NCBI RefSeq assembly: GCF_001314225.1
Contig: NZ_CP012697.1
Location: 3,410,001-3,474,000 of the forward strand
Length of the DNA stretch: 64,000 bases
Source of the DNA: Microbacterium sp. No. 7
Lineage (GTDB): Bacteria; Actinomycetota; Actinomycetes; Actinomycetales; Microbacteriaceae
Reading direction: 5' to 3'
Positions 16,559 to 23,896 of the stretch are shown in pieces; positions within the stretch are counted from its first letter, which is position 1; every line of letters begins with the position of its first letter. The notes beneath the pieces were generated by a model. The model made no database searches, had not been told where the DNA came from, and saw nothing but the letters and a program-made list of their open reading frames with translations. The translations under genes and the position numbers were made by a program.

Positions 16559-17881
16559 TCAGGCCGATGCAGGGAGCTTCCAGAACACCGAGCCGACCTG
16601 CCAGCCCGTGTCCGCGCCGGGGCTCCATGCGACACCGTCAGGCGTGGCCGTGCTGGTCGCCGACGAGTTGCTCGACTGCGGCCACACGAGCAGCCTCCAG
16701 TATCCGGGCTTGTCGAACGCGATGGATGCGCCGAGTGCCGGGTCGCCCCAGCGGAGCAGGACTCCGCTCACGTTCGTGTAGCCCGTGTTGTTCGGGATGC
16801 TGACGATCCTCGGCGTCGGGGTGATCGACGCGACGGTGCCGTCCTCGTGCACGAACTGGTAGTAGACCTCGGTCGTGCGGTCATTGCCCTGCGCCGCGGT
16901 GCGTCCCGAGACCAGCGCGTCGATGTGGAACAGGTTCGGGTTCAGGCCGCCGGCGCTGCTCGCATCGACGACGTTTCCCCAACCCGCTTGGGCGTTGGGC
17001 CCGACGTAGCCGTTCAGGCCGCTCGTCGTGTGGTCCCAGGCGTTGATGGCGACCGGACGCCCCGTGGCGCCCCGGTACTGCTGGCGCAGCGGGAACGTCA
17101 GCGTCGTGTCGGCATGCGCGGGCCAGGTCGCCCGCACGACCCACTCCAGATCGGCCGTCGGGACGTTGCCGATGTCGGAGTCGCCGCGCGCGTGGATGAA
17201 CAGCCGCTCGACGTCGTTGCCCAGGTCCTGCACGTGCACGATGCCGTAGGCCTGATCGACGGAGTTGCGCACGGCCGTGCTGTTGTCCCCGCCGTGCTTG
17301 GTCAGCTCGAGGGTCGCGTTCGCGGTCGTCGGGTAGTAGTTGTAGAAGATCTTCGACGGCCTCACGCCCCGGGGCACGATGATGGTGAAGTCGGCGCGGA
17401 ACTCGTCGGGCCCGTCGGCGATGATGTTCATGTGGCCGAGGGCCTGCATCGCGTAGGACGAGACCACCGTCGTCGTCGCGGTCGTCGAGGCGCTCGATGT
17501 CACGGCGGTGATCGTCGCCGACGGGGCGGCTGCGGTGGCACGGAACGCCGGAACGGGATGGTCGCCGGCGCCCTGGCCGATCGTGCGGGTGAGCGAGGGA
17601 TGTCCGTCAGCCCAGACGAAGCCGGCCGGGAGCGTGAGGTCGATGTCGGCGGTCGCGTTGCCGCTCGCGACGACCACGACGGTCGTGACGTCGACGCCGA
17701 CGATCGTGGTCGGCCCGAGCCCGGCGATCGCCACGATCGGTCCGGCCGTCGCTGCGGCCATCGGAGCCGCGATCGCCGTCGCGATGACCGGGAGCGACCA
17801 TGCGGCGCCCTTGACGATCGTGCGGCGCCCGACCGCTCCGACACCGTCGTGGTGGGCGCTCTCACTCTCGTTGCTGCTCAT
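16559..17881 (-). CDS. Tat-exported hypothetical surface protein
   Basis: The 440-residue protein has a twin-arginine signal (RRTIVKGAAWSLPVIATAIA at about residues 19-38) of the kind common in actinobacterial secreted proteins. The exported part is rich in Thr, Ala and Val and looks all-beta (adhesin- or Ig-like), with no catalytic motif recognised. The frame extends upstream, but the ATG at 17881 starts directly before the signal. It is followed by a strong hairpin. The gene upstream is an AraC regulator in the same orientation, and the two promoters share a 22-bp element. The function is unknown. Confidence 0.75.
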   Translation of the reverse strand: MSSNESESAHHDGVGAVGRRTIVKGAAWSLPVIATAIAAPMAAATAGPIVAIAGLGPTTIVGVDVTTVVVVASGNATADIDLTLPAGFVWADGHPSLTRTIGQGAGDHPVPAFRATAAAPSATITAVTSSASTTATTTVVSSYAMQALGHMNIIADGPDEFRADFTIIVPRGVRPSKIFYNYYPTTANATLELTKHGGDNSTAVRNSVDQAYGIVHVQDLGNDVERLFIHARGDSDIGNVPTADLEWVVRATWPAHADTTLTFPLRQQYRGATGRPVAINAWDHTTSGLNGYVGPNAQAGWGNVVDASSAGGLNPNLFHIDALVSGRTAAQGNDRTTEVYYQFVHEDGTVASITPTPRIVSIPNNTGYTNVSGVLLRWGDPALGASIAFDKPGYWRLLVWPQSSNSSATSTATPDGVAWSPGADTGWQVGSVFWKLPASA

Positions 17882-17965
17882 GCGAGTGTTCCTTTCGGTC
17901 AGTTCGTGCGGGGCGTGCGCCGGGCACGAGGTCCACTCTCCCGACGGCGAACGCGCCCGTTCGGT

Positions 17966-17987
17966 CGTGCGCCGGAAACGGGGCGTG
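17966..17987. promoter_or_regulatory. Candidate AraC-family binding element, copy 1
   Basis: The element reads CGTGCGCCGGAAACGGGGCG then TG. It matches the element at 19026-19047 at 19 of 22 positions. It lies 85 bases upstream of the Tat-exported protein gene, while the second copy lies upstream of the AraC gene, suggesting that the regulator controls both genes. Confidence 0.5.
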
Positions 17988-18005
17988 GATGCCCGGAACC
18001 GGTGG

Positions 18006-18917
18006 TCACACCGACTCGGGGTGCCGCCTGCGACGCGAGCGTTGCGCTGCGGATGCGCGATGGTATGCCTTGAGGTTCGTGAACCCCGCGAGTCGCACGT
18101 GCGTCGAGAGGTCGAGATCGCGGAAAGCGGCTCGAGACCTCTCGACCGCCCGCAGGCGCTCTCGTCTGATGGCCTCGAACGGCGTCGAGTCGATCGCGCG
18201 GAACGTCTTGCGCAGGTGCTCTGTCGAGATGCCCAGCCGCGTCGCGATGACCTGCGGGGTGAGCCCGGGATCCCCGTACTCGCTCGCGATGATCTCGTTG
18301 GCCCGCTCGATGATGTCACGGGCGCGGCCGGCGGGTAGCGAGCCGCGGTAGTGGGGGACGACGCCTCCGGCGATGAGGCACAGCGCACGCTCGAGCGCGA
18401 TGCGGGAGGCTCCGGAGACCAGCCCGCGGTTGACGAAGAGCGTGTTGACGACGGCCACGACCAGCGCGAACCCGTCGCCGCTGTCGTCGACGGGCGACTG
18501 GAACGAGATGCTGGGCTCGAGCTCCGCGCGGAAGAGCCCCGACAGCTCGACGCTGATCAACGCGACGCTGCCGCTCGCCCGGTACCGCACCTCGCCACCG
18601 GGCGGGACATACGCGAACCGGCGAGGTCCGACCTCGTTCGACGGCTCCAGCAGCAGAGTTCCCTCGGCCACCAGGATCAGCCGTCCGCCGCCCGACCGAG
18701 CGGTCGACATGGTCATCTCGGGCACGCCCCGGACGTAGACACGGGCGAGCGCCGTCTCTCCCCACGCGAGCGTCTCGACGCTCGCGACGGCATCGTGCCC
18801 GCCGTGAGCCCGAACGCGGATCGCGGCGAGCGCGTCGCCGACGGCGCCGCCGCGGAACACCGGGACGTTCTCCTGACGGGACCCGCCTGGACCGGTTCGC
18901 TGGCGCATCCCCGTCAC
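18006..18917 (-). CDS. AraC-family transcriptional regulator
   Basis: The 303-residue protein ends in a two-helix-turn-helix AraC domain (GDPGLTPQVIATRLGISTEHLRKTF, then FEAIRRERLRAVERSR and a variant second helix RLAGFTNLKAYHRAS). The N-terminal half is a beta-rich sensor resembling the AraC_binding_2 type. The frame is open far upstream, but GTG at 18917 is preceded by GGGGGAG at eight bases, whereas the next ATG (18908) is 17 bases from it. It probably regulates the Tat-exported protein downstream and itself. Confidence 0.83.
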   Translation of the reverse strand: MTGMRQRTGPGGSRQENVPVFRGGAVGDALAAIRVRAHGGHDAVASVETLAWGETALARVYVRGVPEMTMSTARSGGGRLILVAEGTLLLEPSNEVGPRRFAYVPPGGEVRYRASGSVALISVELSGLFRAELEPSISFQSPVDDSGDGFALVVAVVNTLFVNRGLVSGASRIALERALCLIAGGVVPHYRGSLPAGRARDIIERANEIIASEYGDPGLTPQVIATRLGISTEHLRKTFRAIDSTPFEAIRRERLRAVERSRAAFRDLDLSTHVRLAGFTNLKAYHRASAAQRSRRRRHPESV

Positions 18918-19025
18918 TGATCGTTCTCCCCCGTCCTGCCGCGCTGTCACCGGAGACGGGCAAGACACGGCCCAGGTGGGAGCGGACGTGCCCAGCTTGC
19001 ACGCGCAAGCGAAGACGAGGCCCGC

Positions 19026-19047
19026 CGTACGCCGCAAACGGGGCACG
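19026..19047. promoter_or_regulatory. Candidate AraC-family binding element, copy 2
   Basis: The element reads CGTACGCCGCAAACGGGGCA then CG, nearly the same as that at 17966-17987 and in the same orientation. It lies about 110 bases upstream of the AraC gene start, suggesting autoregulation. Confidence 0.5.
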
Positions 19048-19088
19048 ACTGGCCGCATCCGGGGCATCCGCGGACGACGGGCCGTTCG

Positions 19089-19125
19089 GGTCGTGCGCCA
19101 ACGGCGAACGCCCCGGCGCACGACC
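19089..19125. promoter_or_regulatory. 11-bp inverted repeat in the araC/gntR intergenic region
   Basis: GGTCGTGCGCC at 19089-19099 is exactly mirrored by GGCGCACGACC at 19115-19125. The arms contain the CGTGCGCC core of the AraC-type element. It lies between the divergent AraC and GntR genes and could be a regulator site or a hairpin. Confidence 0.45.
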
Positions 19126-19127
19126 GG

Positions 19128-19142
19128 GATACTGGTTGTATC
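19128..19142. promoter_or_regulatory. GntR-type operator upstream of gntR
   Basis: GATACTGGTTGTATC is a 15-bp imperfect palindrome 25 bases before the GntR gene. It matches GATACAAGTTGTGTC at 19890-19904 before the MFS gene at 12 of 15 positions. The shared pattern GATAC-N5-GTATC is typical of FCD-type GntR proteins. Confidence 0.65.
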
Positions 19143-19166
19143 GACGGACGACGACGGGGAGCGGGC

Positions 19167-19847
19167 ATGTCCGAGACGACGAGCGCGAGCGCCTCGGAGC
19201 GGGCCTACGCGTCCATCCGGGATCGCATCCTCGAGGGCGAGCTCCTGCCGGGGACGATGCTGGGCGAGGCACAGCTCGCCGCGGAGATCGGGGTCAGCCG
19301 CACACCCGTGCGCGCGGCGCTGGCCCGCCTGCAAGACGAGGGATGGATCGTCATCTACCCCCAGCGCGGCGCGCTCGTGCAGGGGCTCGGCGAGCGCGCG
19401 CTCGTGGAGCTCGCCGACGCGCGCCTCGTGCTGGAGTCGACGGGCGCCGGCCGCCTCGGCGAGGATGCGCGCGAGCGCCTCGCCGATCGGCTCGACGGCT
19501 CGATCGAGGCGCAGCGCGCGGCGTTCGCCGATCGCGACGTCCGCCGCTTCATCGAGCTCACGATCGCCTTCCACCGCAGCTTCGTCGAGGCCAGCGGAAA
19601 CAGCGTGCTCCTCGAGCTCAACGATCGCCTCGCCGACCGGCAGCGGTTCGTGCTGTTCGCGTCGGGCGAGCGGCTCCTCGCCCGCTGCGAGGACATCATC
19701 GCCGAGCACGAGGATCTCACGCGGCGGCTGCGCACGGGCGACGTCACGGGCTTCACCGCGACCCTGCGCCTGCACGTCTCCGACGCCTACGAGCTGCCCG
19801 TCCCCGAGCATCCGCTGGAGACGCTCGCGCGCGATCGCGCGCGCTGA
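19167..19847 (+). CDS. GntR-family regulator, FadR/FCD subgroup
   Basis: The 226-residue protein has the winged helix at the N-terminus (AYASIRDRILEGELLPGTMLGEAQLAAEIGVSRTPVRAAL, about residues 13-52). The C-terminal all-helical FCD ligand domain holds likely metal-binding residues (ELTIAFHRSF; CEDIIAEHEDL; RLHVSDAY). GGGGAG lies just before the ATG. It is followed by an MFS transporter gene on the same strand, and near-identical palindromes precede both genes, so autoregulation and control of the transporter are likely. The ligand is unknown, probably an organic acid. Confidence 0.88.
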   Translation: MSETTSASASERAYASIRDRILEGELLPGTMLGEAQLAAEIGVSRTPVRAALARLQDEGWIVIYPQRGALVQGLGERALVELADARLVLESTGAGRLGEDARERLADRLDGSIEAQRAAFADRDVRRFIELTIAFHRSFVEASGNSVLLELNDRLADRQRFVLFASGERLLARCEDIIAEHEDLTRRLRTGDVTGFTATLRLHVSDAYELPVPEHPLETLARDRAR

Positions 19848-19889
19848 CGGGGCGTGCACGGCGAGTCACCGAACCCGTCATCGCACTAG

Positions 19890-19904
19890 GATACAAGTTG
19901 TGTC
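19890..19904. promoter_or_regulatory. GntR-type operator upstream of the MFS gene
   Basis: GATACAAGTTGTGTC is an imperfect palindrome matching the site before gntR at 19128-19142. It stands 76 bases before the MFS start, in the 133-bp gap after gntR. Confidence 0.65.
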
Positions 19905-19980
19905 CCAGCGCGATGCCCGTCGGCGAAGCCGGCGACATCACGGAGACACGCGTCAGCCGTCGCGTCACGAAAGGATGCGC

Positions 19981-21294
19981 ATGACCGGCATCCCCTCCCC
20001 CCTCCCGGGCGCCGCGCCCGAGGCGTCCGTCGCTCGCGCGACGATCCAGCGCCGCACGATGATCGTGCTCATCGTCATGCAGGTCATCGGCACGATCGGC
20101 GTGGGCGTCGCCCCCTCGATCGGCGTGCTCCTCGCGGGACAGGTCACCGACAGCGAGGCGTGGGCGGGTCTCGCCCGCACCGCGAGCACGCTGGGCGCCG
20201 CGGTCTTCGGCCTGCCGCTGGGCACGATCGCGGCCCGCTACGGACGACGCGTCGCGCTCTCGGGCGGATGGTGGGTCGCGGCGGCGGGCAGCGCGCTGCT
20301 GGTCGCGGCGGCGCAATGGAGCCTCGTCATCCCGCTGTTCATCGGCCTGTTCCTCATCGGCGTCGGCACGGCTGTGAGCCTGCAGGCACGGTTCGCCGCG
20401 ACCGACCTCGCCGAGCCGCAGCACCGGGGCCGATCGCTGGCCCTCGTCGTGTGGGTGGGCACGCTCGGCACCGTGATCGGCCCCAACCTCGGCATCCCCG
20501 GCGAGCTCGTCGGCGGCGTCACCGGCCTCACGGTGTTCGCCGCCGCGTTCCTCATCGCGGCCGTGTGCCTGGCGCTCGCGGGCGTGATCGTCTCGGTCTG
20601 GCTGCGCCCCGACCCGCTGCTCACACTCGCGGCGGCACAGGAGGTCGCGGCGCCGCGGAGCGACGCGGCGACGCGGAATGCGCCCGCGGACAAGACGCGC
20701 CGGCGCGGCGGGCGCATCGGCGCGGTGCTCACCGAGATGCGCACGAACCGGGCGGCCCGCTACGCGCTCATCGCGATCGTCACGGCGCAGATCGTGATGG
20801 TGGCGATCATGACCATGACGCCCGTGCACATCGAGCACCAGGGCGGCTCGGTCACGATCGTCGGCGTCACGATCAGCCTGCACATCATCGGGATGTACGC
20901 GCTCGCTCCGCTCGTCGGCTGGATCGCCGACCGCTTCGGCCATCGCGTCACGATCGCGACCGGCATCCTGATCTTCCTCGCCTCGCTGTTGATCGGCGCG
21001 ATCCGCCCCGACGGCATCCCGTGGATCATCGCGTCGCTCATCCTGCTCGGCGTCGGCTGGTCGTTCGTGAACGTCGCCGGATCCGCCCTGTTCAGCGCCG
21101 CCGTCACCGACGAGGCGCGCGCCTCGTCCCAGGGCGGCGCCGACGCCCTCTCGAACCTGCTCGGCGCCACCGCCGCGTTCGCCGCCGGCCCGCTGCTCGC
21201 CGCCAGCAGCTTCTCGGTGCTCTCCGTCGCCGCGATCGCCGCGCTGACGCCGCTCGCGATACTGACCGCATGGCGGCGCCCGCCGGCCGGATGA
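19981..21294 (+). CDS. MFS transporter
   Basis: The 437-residue protein has twelve predicted membrane segments with a charged central loop (RNAPADKTRRRGG, about residues 235-247). The MFS A-like motif GTIAARYGRRVAL follows TM2 and a second copy WIADRFGHRVTIA follows TM8. The ATG at 19981 has AAAGGA five bases upstream, so it is preferred to the ATG at 19975. The adjacent GntR gene and shared operator suggest inducible transport of a metabolite or drug. The substrate cannot be deduced. Confidence 0.85.
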   Translation: MTGIPSPLPGAAPEASVARATIQRRTMIVLIVMQVIGTIGVGVAPSIGVLLAGQVTDSEAWAGLARTASTLGAAVFGLPLGTIAARYGRRVALSGGWWVAAAGSALLVAAAQWSLVIPLFIGLFLIGVGTAVSLQARFAATDLAEPQHRGRSLALVVWVGTLGTVIGPNLGIPGELVGGVTGLTVFAAAFLIAAVCLALAGVIVSVWLRPDPLLTLAAAQEVAAPRSDAATRNAPADKTRRRGGRIGAVLTEMRTNRAARYALIAIVTAQIVMVAIMTMTPVHIEHQGGSVTIVGVTISLHIIGMYALAPLVGWIADRFGHRVTIATGILIFLASLLIGAIRPDGIPWIIASLILLGVGWSFVNVAGSALFSAAVTDEARASSQGGADALSNLLGATAAFAAGPLLAASSFSVLSVAAIAALTPLAILTAWRRPPAG

Positions 21295-21327
21295 GATCGC
21301 CGGGCGGGTCGGCTCGGCGGCATCCGC

Positions 21328-21376
21328 TGGGCAGTCGTCGCCGAATCCCACGACTCGAGGCGACCACGAGTGCCCA
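21328..21376. repeat. Palindromic intergenic repeat, copy C
   Basis: A 49-bp element begins TGGGCAGTCGTCGCCGAAT and ends GAGGCGACCACGAGTGCCCA, the same architecture as copies A and B about 5 kb away. It lies just after the MFS gene. Confidence 0.6.
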
Positions 21377-21397
21377 GCACTTTCGGCAAACCCGCAC

Positions 21398-21676
21398 TCA
21401 TGGGCAGTGGATGCCGCCATCGCGGGGCCGAGGCGGCCACGTGTGCCCAGGAGTTCCACGGGGTGACCACCGCCGAGGCCCGCGCCGCAACGAATCAGAC
21501 GTGGTCTTCTCGATCCAGGCTTCCCGCGCCAGGCGGATCTTGTCGGTGACCGTGCGGTCGTCGAGCTCGGCGGCGATGCCCAGCTGCGCGCGGGTCGACT
21601 CGTTCATCCTGACGGCGAGCGTCTTCATCGAGCGGTAGCCCAGGCCGTTCGCGGATACGGGTGCTGACTCGTCCAT
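21398..21676 (-). CDS. Small RHH/CopG-like protein, possible antitoxin
   Basis: The 92-residue frame contains a plausible ribbon-helix-helix segment: a basic beta strand MKTLAVRMNESTRAQL, then helices through AAELDDRTVTDKIRLAREAWIEK. The start at 21676 is uncertain; the ATG at 21628 would give a 76-residue protein. No good ribosome site is visible. The last 17 or so codons lie inside palindromic repeat D, so the C-terminus may have been rewritten by the repeat. No toxin gene is evident next to it. It could be a DNA-binding antitoxin or an orphan regulator. Confidence 0.45.
   Translation of the reverse strand: MDESAPVSANGLGYRSMKTLAVRMNESTRAQLGIAAELDDRTVTDKIRLAREAWIEKTTSDSLRRGPRRWSPRGTPGHTWPPRPRDGGIHCP
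21401..21449. repeat. Palindromic intergenic repeat, copy D
   Basis: A 49-bp element runs from TGGGCAGTGGATGCCGCCAT to GAGGCGGCCACGTGTGCCCA, lying 24 bp after copy C in the same orientation. It overlaps the 3' end of the small RHH-like gene. Its arms diverge more than those of A-C. Confidence 0.55.
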
Positions 21677-22210
21677 GAGAGGGCGCGCTCTGACACCAGG
21701 CCTCCGGAACCGCCCCCAGCCGGGGGGAAGCTGGGGGCGGTCGACCGAACGGCCGCCCATCTGGGGAATGGGCGCGAGCCACGGTAGCGCAGCACGGTTT
21801 CCAGGCGGTTTCCTCCGCCTGAACCGCCCCCGCCCTTCGCGATAGCGGTGCAGGCTGCGCCCGAGCGCTCGCTGGAGCTGACCTTCCACGCGATCGAGCC
21901 CTTGGCAGTGGTGCGTGCGCCTTGAAGCAGGTCTCCGCGCCCATCCGGGGTCGCATCCACGAAGGCGACCGTCCGCTGGACAAGGCTCAGGCTCGTCGCG
22001 ATCACTCATCCGTGCGCAAGCAGCGCTGGAACTGCTTTACGGTCTCGTGGCCTGCTCCGTCGATGTAAGACCTCGCATCCATGTCGATGGTCGCGACCGC
22101 CATGAGATCCACGTCGTCGAAGCTGCACTCGAAGGCGTATCGAGGTTCGCGACGATGCGGATCGGCACGAGACTACGTCTTCCCTGCCCGATGCCCAGAA
22201 CCGAGACGCG
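21677..22210. other. Intergenic region with no gene recognised
   Basis: No convincing coding region is visible in these 534 bases. The only clear structure is a perfect 11-bp inverted repeat, CCGCCCCCAGC at 21710-21720 and GCTGGGGGCGG at 21730-21740, which could end transcription. The base composition falls toward the protease gene, hinting at a junction. Confidence 0.4.
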
Positions 22211-22855
22211 TCAGAAGGATGCGCTGGATCCGCCGGGCCACGCCTTGAGACCAGAGACTTGTGTGCAGTGGAAGAGGTAGCCCCCGCCGCTCCCGTTCTC
22301 CGCAGTCATGGTTCCGGCACCGATCATTCCGCCGGAGCCGTTGTTGTAGTAGCACGGTCCACCGGAGTCACCAGGCCGGAATCCGTCAGAATCCTCGCCA
22401 TCGTACGGAGCGGTCCCATCATGCCTCAGCCACACGAGGTGACGGATCCAGTAGCCTTCGATTTTCCTCCGCAGAGTGGTGCCCTTCACCCAGTACCGAC
22501 AGATCTGGCCTGTAGTCCGACCGGAGGTGCATAGGCCTGAGCCGATAGCCAACGGATTCCAGTTGATTCCAACAATCGGGAGCGAACTGCTCATCGTTGG
22601 CCCTGAGATCGCACCGCTGAAGACGTGGTTGGCGTAGGTCGAACCATAGAGCAGCTTCCAGTCTCCGTACGCGTCGAGAGACCCGGTCCACGTCGTCGTA
22701 TATTGATTTCCGACACTCGCCTCCGACGCAGGATGCACACCAGAGCCTCCGAAACAGTGCGCGGCCGTCATATTCATGCGTTGACCCGCGACAGTCACCG
22801 GTAGCCCGAGCGAGCATACCCCGCCGCCCGACGGCTTCCACTCCGTGCTGGAGTT
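22211..22855 (-). pseudogene. Trypsin/streptogrisin-like protease domain, severed from its pro-region
   Basis: Reading from just after a TAG at 22856-22858, the frame encodes about 214 residues of a chymotrypsin-fold (S1) protease. The His is in MTAAHCF and the Ser in FRPGDSGGPCYY, with paired cysteines around both. The frame is the same as that of the upstream 239-codon gene, which holds the signal peptide and a pro-domain. A single TAG codon separates pro-domain from mature domain. Internal GTG or ATG starts (from 22798) would lack a signal peptide and the first strand, so independent function is doubtful. It is probably a broken gene or needs readthrough. Confidence 0.75.
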
Positions 22856-23575
22856 CTACGGCGCGACATCGTTCCGGCGATCCACGGAGAACCGCACCGG
22901 GGCTGTGTCGATCTCCTTCTCGATTCTCACGAGAGCGCCCGGGACGATCGATTCGATCTCAGCCAGCACCCTGGACATCGCATCCGACGCAGAGGCGCTC
23001 GTCGGATCGATCCCCAAGGTCACTCCGCCGACGAGAACATCGACGCCAAGGCTGACAATGCCGGCTTCATCGAGCAGATCCGACGGCACAGTGTCGACGG
23101 CCTCCTGAAGCGGTGCGAGCGGTGCGGCGACGAGCACGACATCGACGGTCTCCGTCTCGTCATTCACCTCACGCTGCGCCCGATGGACGGCCTGATCAAC
23201 GACGCTCGACACTTCCGGCACGAATATCAGCACCCCCGACCGGTCACTGCAGTACGCCACGCCGGTGGCGGCATCGGGATTCTCATGTACGAAGGCCGAC
23301 AATACCTCCGCGGCACGCAGCAGTCCGGGCGACGCGTCGCCGTGCCAATAGGGTTCGCCACGCTCGTTCTTCTTGATGCAATCGACCGCCCGCGGATCGG
23401 GCGTGACCAACGGAGAATCGGCACTGCCCACCAGAGGCGACGCGACTGTCGTCGCACCCGCCGAGAACGACATTCCCACTCCGGCAACGGCGACAGCAAG
23501 AACAGCACCGGCGGCAATCCACCTGTTTCGCACTCGCCGTTGCCTCGAATGTCCAGCTCGCCCCCACCGCACCAT
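22856..23575 (-). CDS. Signal peptide and pro-domain of an interrupted secreted serine protease
   Basis: The 239-residue product has a basic N-terminus, a hydrophobic signal segment (WIAAGAVLAVAVAGVGMSFSAGA, about residues 19-41) and a region resembling the folding pro-domain of alpha-lytic/streptogrisin proteases, including VDVLVGGVTLGIDPTSASASDA. It ends at TAG after RRNDVAP. The same frame continues directly into a protease domain, so together the two frames would make a preproprotease of about 454 residues. CAGGAG lies 12 bases before the ATG. A one-base change, for example CAG to TAG, would explain the break. Confidence 0.7.
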   Translation of the reverse strand: MVRWGRAGHSRQRRVRNRWIAAGAVLAVAVAGVGMSFSAGATTVASPLVGSADSPLVTPDPRAVDCIKKNERGEPYWHGDASPGLLRAAEVLSAFVHENPDAATGVAYCSDRSGVLIFVPEVSSVVDQAVHRAQREVNDETETVDVVLVAAPLAPLQEAVDTVPSDLLDEAGIVSLGVDVLVGGVTLGIDPTSASASDAMSRVLAEIESIVPGALVRIEKEIDTAPVRFSVDRRNDVAP

Positions 23576-23896
23576 GAGAAAATCATGCTCCTGTTATCGA
23601 TTGTTCGTCAACCAAACATCATCGAGCTTCATCATCTGCCGCTCACCGCCCAGCGGATGGACGAAGCCATCCAACTGCGCGGCTACGGCTCCTCGATCAC
23701 CGCCTCGCCGAGCACCTGAATCAGCCCATTCCCGAAAACCCCATCAGGAGACTGCGTTCGGGCAGAGCAGAGACCCCGATGAAGCAACTGATCGCGACCA
23801 CCATGCCGAGCACAACAGCAGCGTGCACGCGGAGGCGAACGCGAAACGCAAAGGGGGCCAGCGCACAAGGCGCTGGCCCCCTTCGACGCTGACGCG
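23576..23896. other. Intergenic region between the protease and surface-protein genes
   Basis: No coding region is supported here. The right end holds the terminator of the large surface protein (23851-23883). The rest is less GC-rich than its surroundings and contains the promoter area of the protease pro-region gene. Confidence 0.45.
23851..23883 (-). terminator. Intrinsic terminator of the SdrD-like surface-protein gene
   Basis: A perfect 14-bp stem, AAGGGGGCCAGCGC at 23851-23864 and GCGCTGGCCCCCTT at 23870-23883 with a 5-base loop, lies 14 bases after the stop of the minus-strand gene at 23897. TTTGCGTTT follows on the transcript side. Confidence 0.85.
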
